Assembly: GCF_000425405.1 (NCBI RefSeq)
Contig: NZ_KE384365.1
Coordinates: forward strand, 1 to 64,000
Direction of reading: 5' to 3'
Length of the DNA stretch: 64,000 nucleotides
DNA from: Ferrimonas kyonanensis DSM 18153
GTDB lineage: Bacteria > Pseudomonadota > Gammaproteobacteria > Enterobacterales > Shewanellaceae
The position numbers were made by a program, and so were the translations under genes. Below are positions 63,919-64,000 of this stretch, piece after piece. The notes beneath the pieces were generated by a model. It was not told the DNA's origin, did no database searches, and saw only the letters and a program-made list of their open reading frames with translations. Position 1 is the first letter of the stretch. Each line of letters opens with the position of its first letter.

Positions 63919-64000
63919 TCATCCTCCAACCATCTCTATCGTTATTATCTGCTGCGCCATCACTGCCCCCAGGCTCAGGGCTGACCAGTCAGTATTTTTG
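63919..64000 (-). CDS. Possible C-terminal end of the preceding operon gene
   Basis: A minus-strand frame is open from the right edge and stops with TGA at 63919-63921, one base before the ferredoxin GTG, so the ferredoxin ribosome binding site would lie in its last codons. The visible 26 residues end in a hydrophobic stretch (LGAVMAQQIITIEMVGG). The spacing fits the tight operon style of the cluster, but with so few codons the frame could be chance. Confidence 0.3.
   Translation of the reverse strand, partial: KNTDWSALSLGAVMAQQIITIEMVGG

Overview
The window reads as a chromosomal stretch from a marine-type gammaproteobacterium of the Shewanella/Ferrimonas (Alteromonadales) kind. The gene orders rluD-pgeF-clpB-rrn, fkpB/ispH-lspA-ileS-ribF-murJ-rpsT, pilU-pilT//yggS-proC-yggT-yggU-rdgB-hemW and yggN-yggL-trmB-mutY-yggX are classic for this class, and respiratory genes resembling the Shewanella sulfite-reduction locus sit at the right edge. 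GC is moderately high. Nearly everything is vertically inherited core genome: no insertion sequences, phage genes, CRISPR arrays or tRNAs were seen.

Left part (1-25.3 kb): the window opens inside the leader of an rRNA operon running leftwards off the edge (boxA plus two tandem promoters). Then come a small unknown secreted protein, clpB with a sigma-32 promoter, pgeF, rluD, bamD (+), and glnB. A minor-pilin operon (pilV-pilW-pilX-pilY1-pilE-tapY2-like) runs on the minus strand, with its fimT-like pilin on the opposite strand and convergent. The isoprenoid/lipoprotein/translation block ispH-fkpB-lspA-ileS-ribF-murJ follows, then rpsT, an M28 peptidase, yaaA and an alanine/sodium symporter.

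Middle part (25.3-45.9 kb): an OmpA-like porin, transaldolase and phosphoglucose isomerase, a hemerythrin protein, the divergent base-excision-repair pair ung/nfo, ltaE-yciA, NADH dehydrogenase II, a c-di-GMP phosphodiesterase with a degenerate GGDEF domain, and a TetR-controlled RND efflux operon with a large perfect palindrome at its head. The pilus retraction ATPases pilU and pilT follow. Between nfo and ltaE a minus-strand terminator is preceded by a 48-56 codon frame, which suggests an overlooked small gene.

Right part (45.9-64 kb): yggS-proC-yggT-yggU-DUF4426-rdgB-hemW, a DUF885 peptidase-like protein, an orphan LysR regulator, yggN, glsB, yggL, trmB, and divergent mutY-yggX. Last is a leftward operon: Tat-exported ferredoxin, NrfD-type quinol anchor, NosL, NosD, NosF, NosY. 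No nitrous oxide reductase is present in the window. The combination of NrfCD-type electron transfer with copper maturation factors matches the sir/mcc (octahaem-copper sulfite reductase) loci, so the catalytic subunit is predicted to lie just beyond the right edge. An open frame touching the edge and stopping just before the ferredoxin start may be the end of the preceding operon gene. No clearly unprecedented multigene system was found; the strongest leads are this operon, its ferredoxin's extra cysteine quartet, and the small gene at 32.4-32.6 kb.
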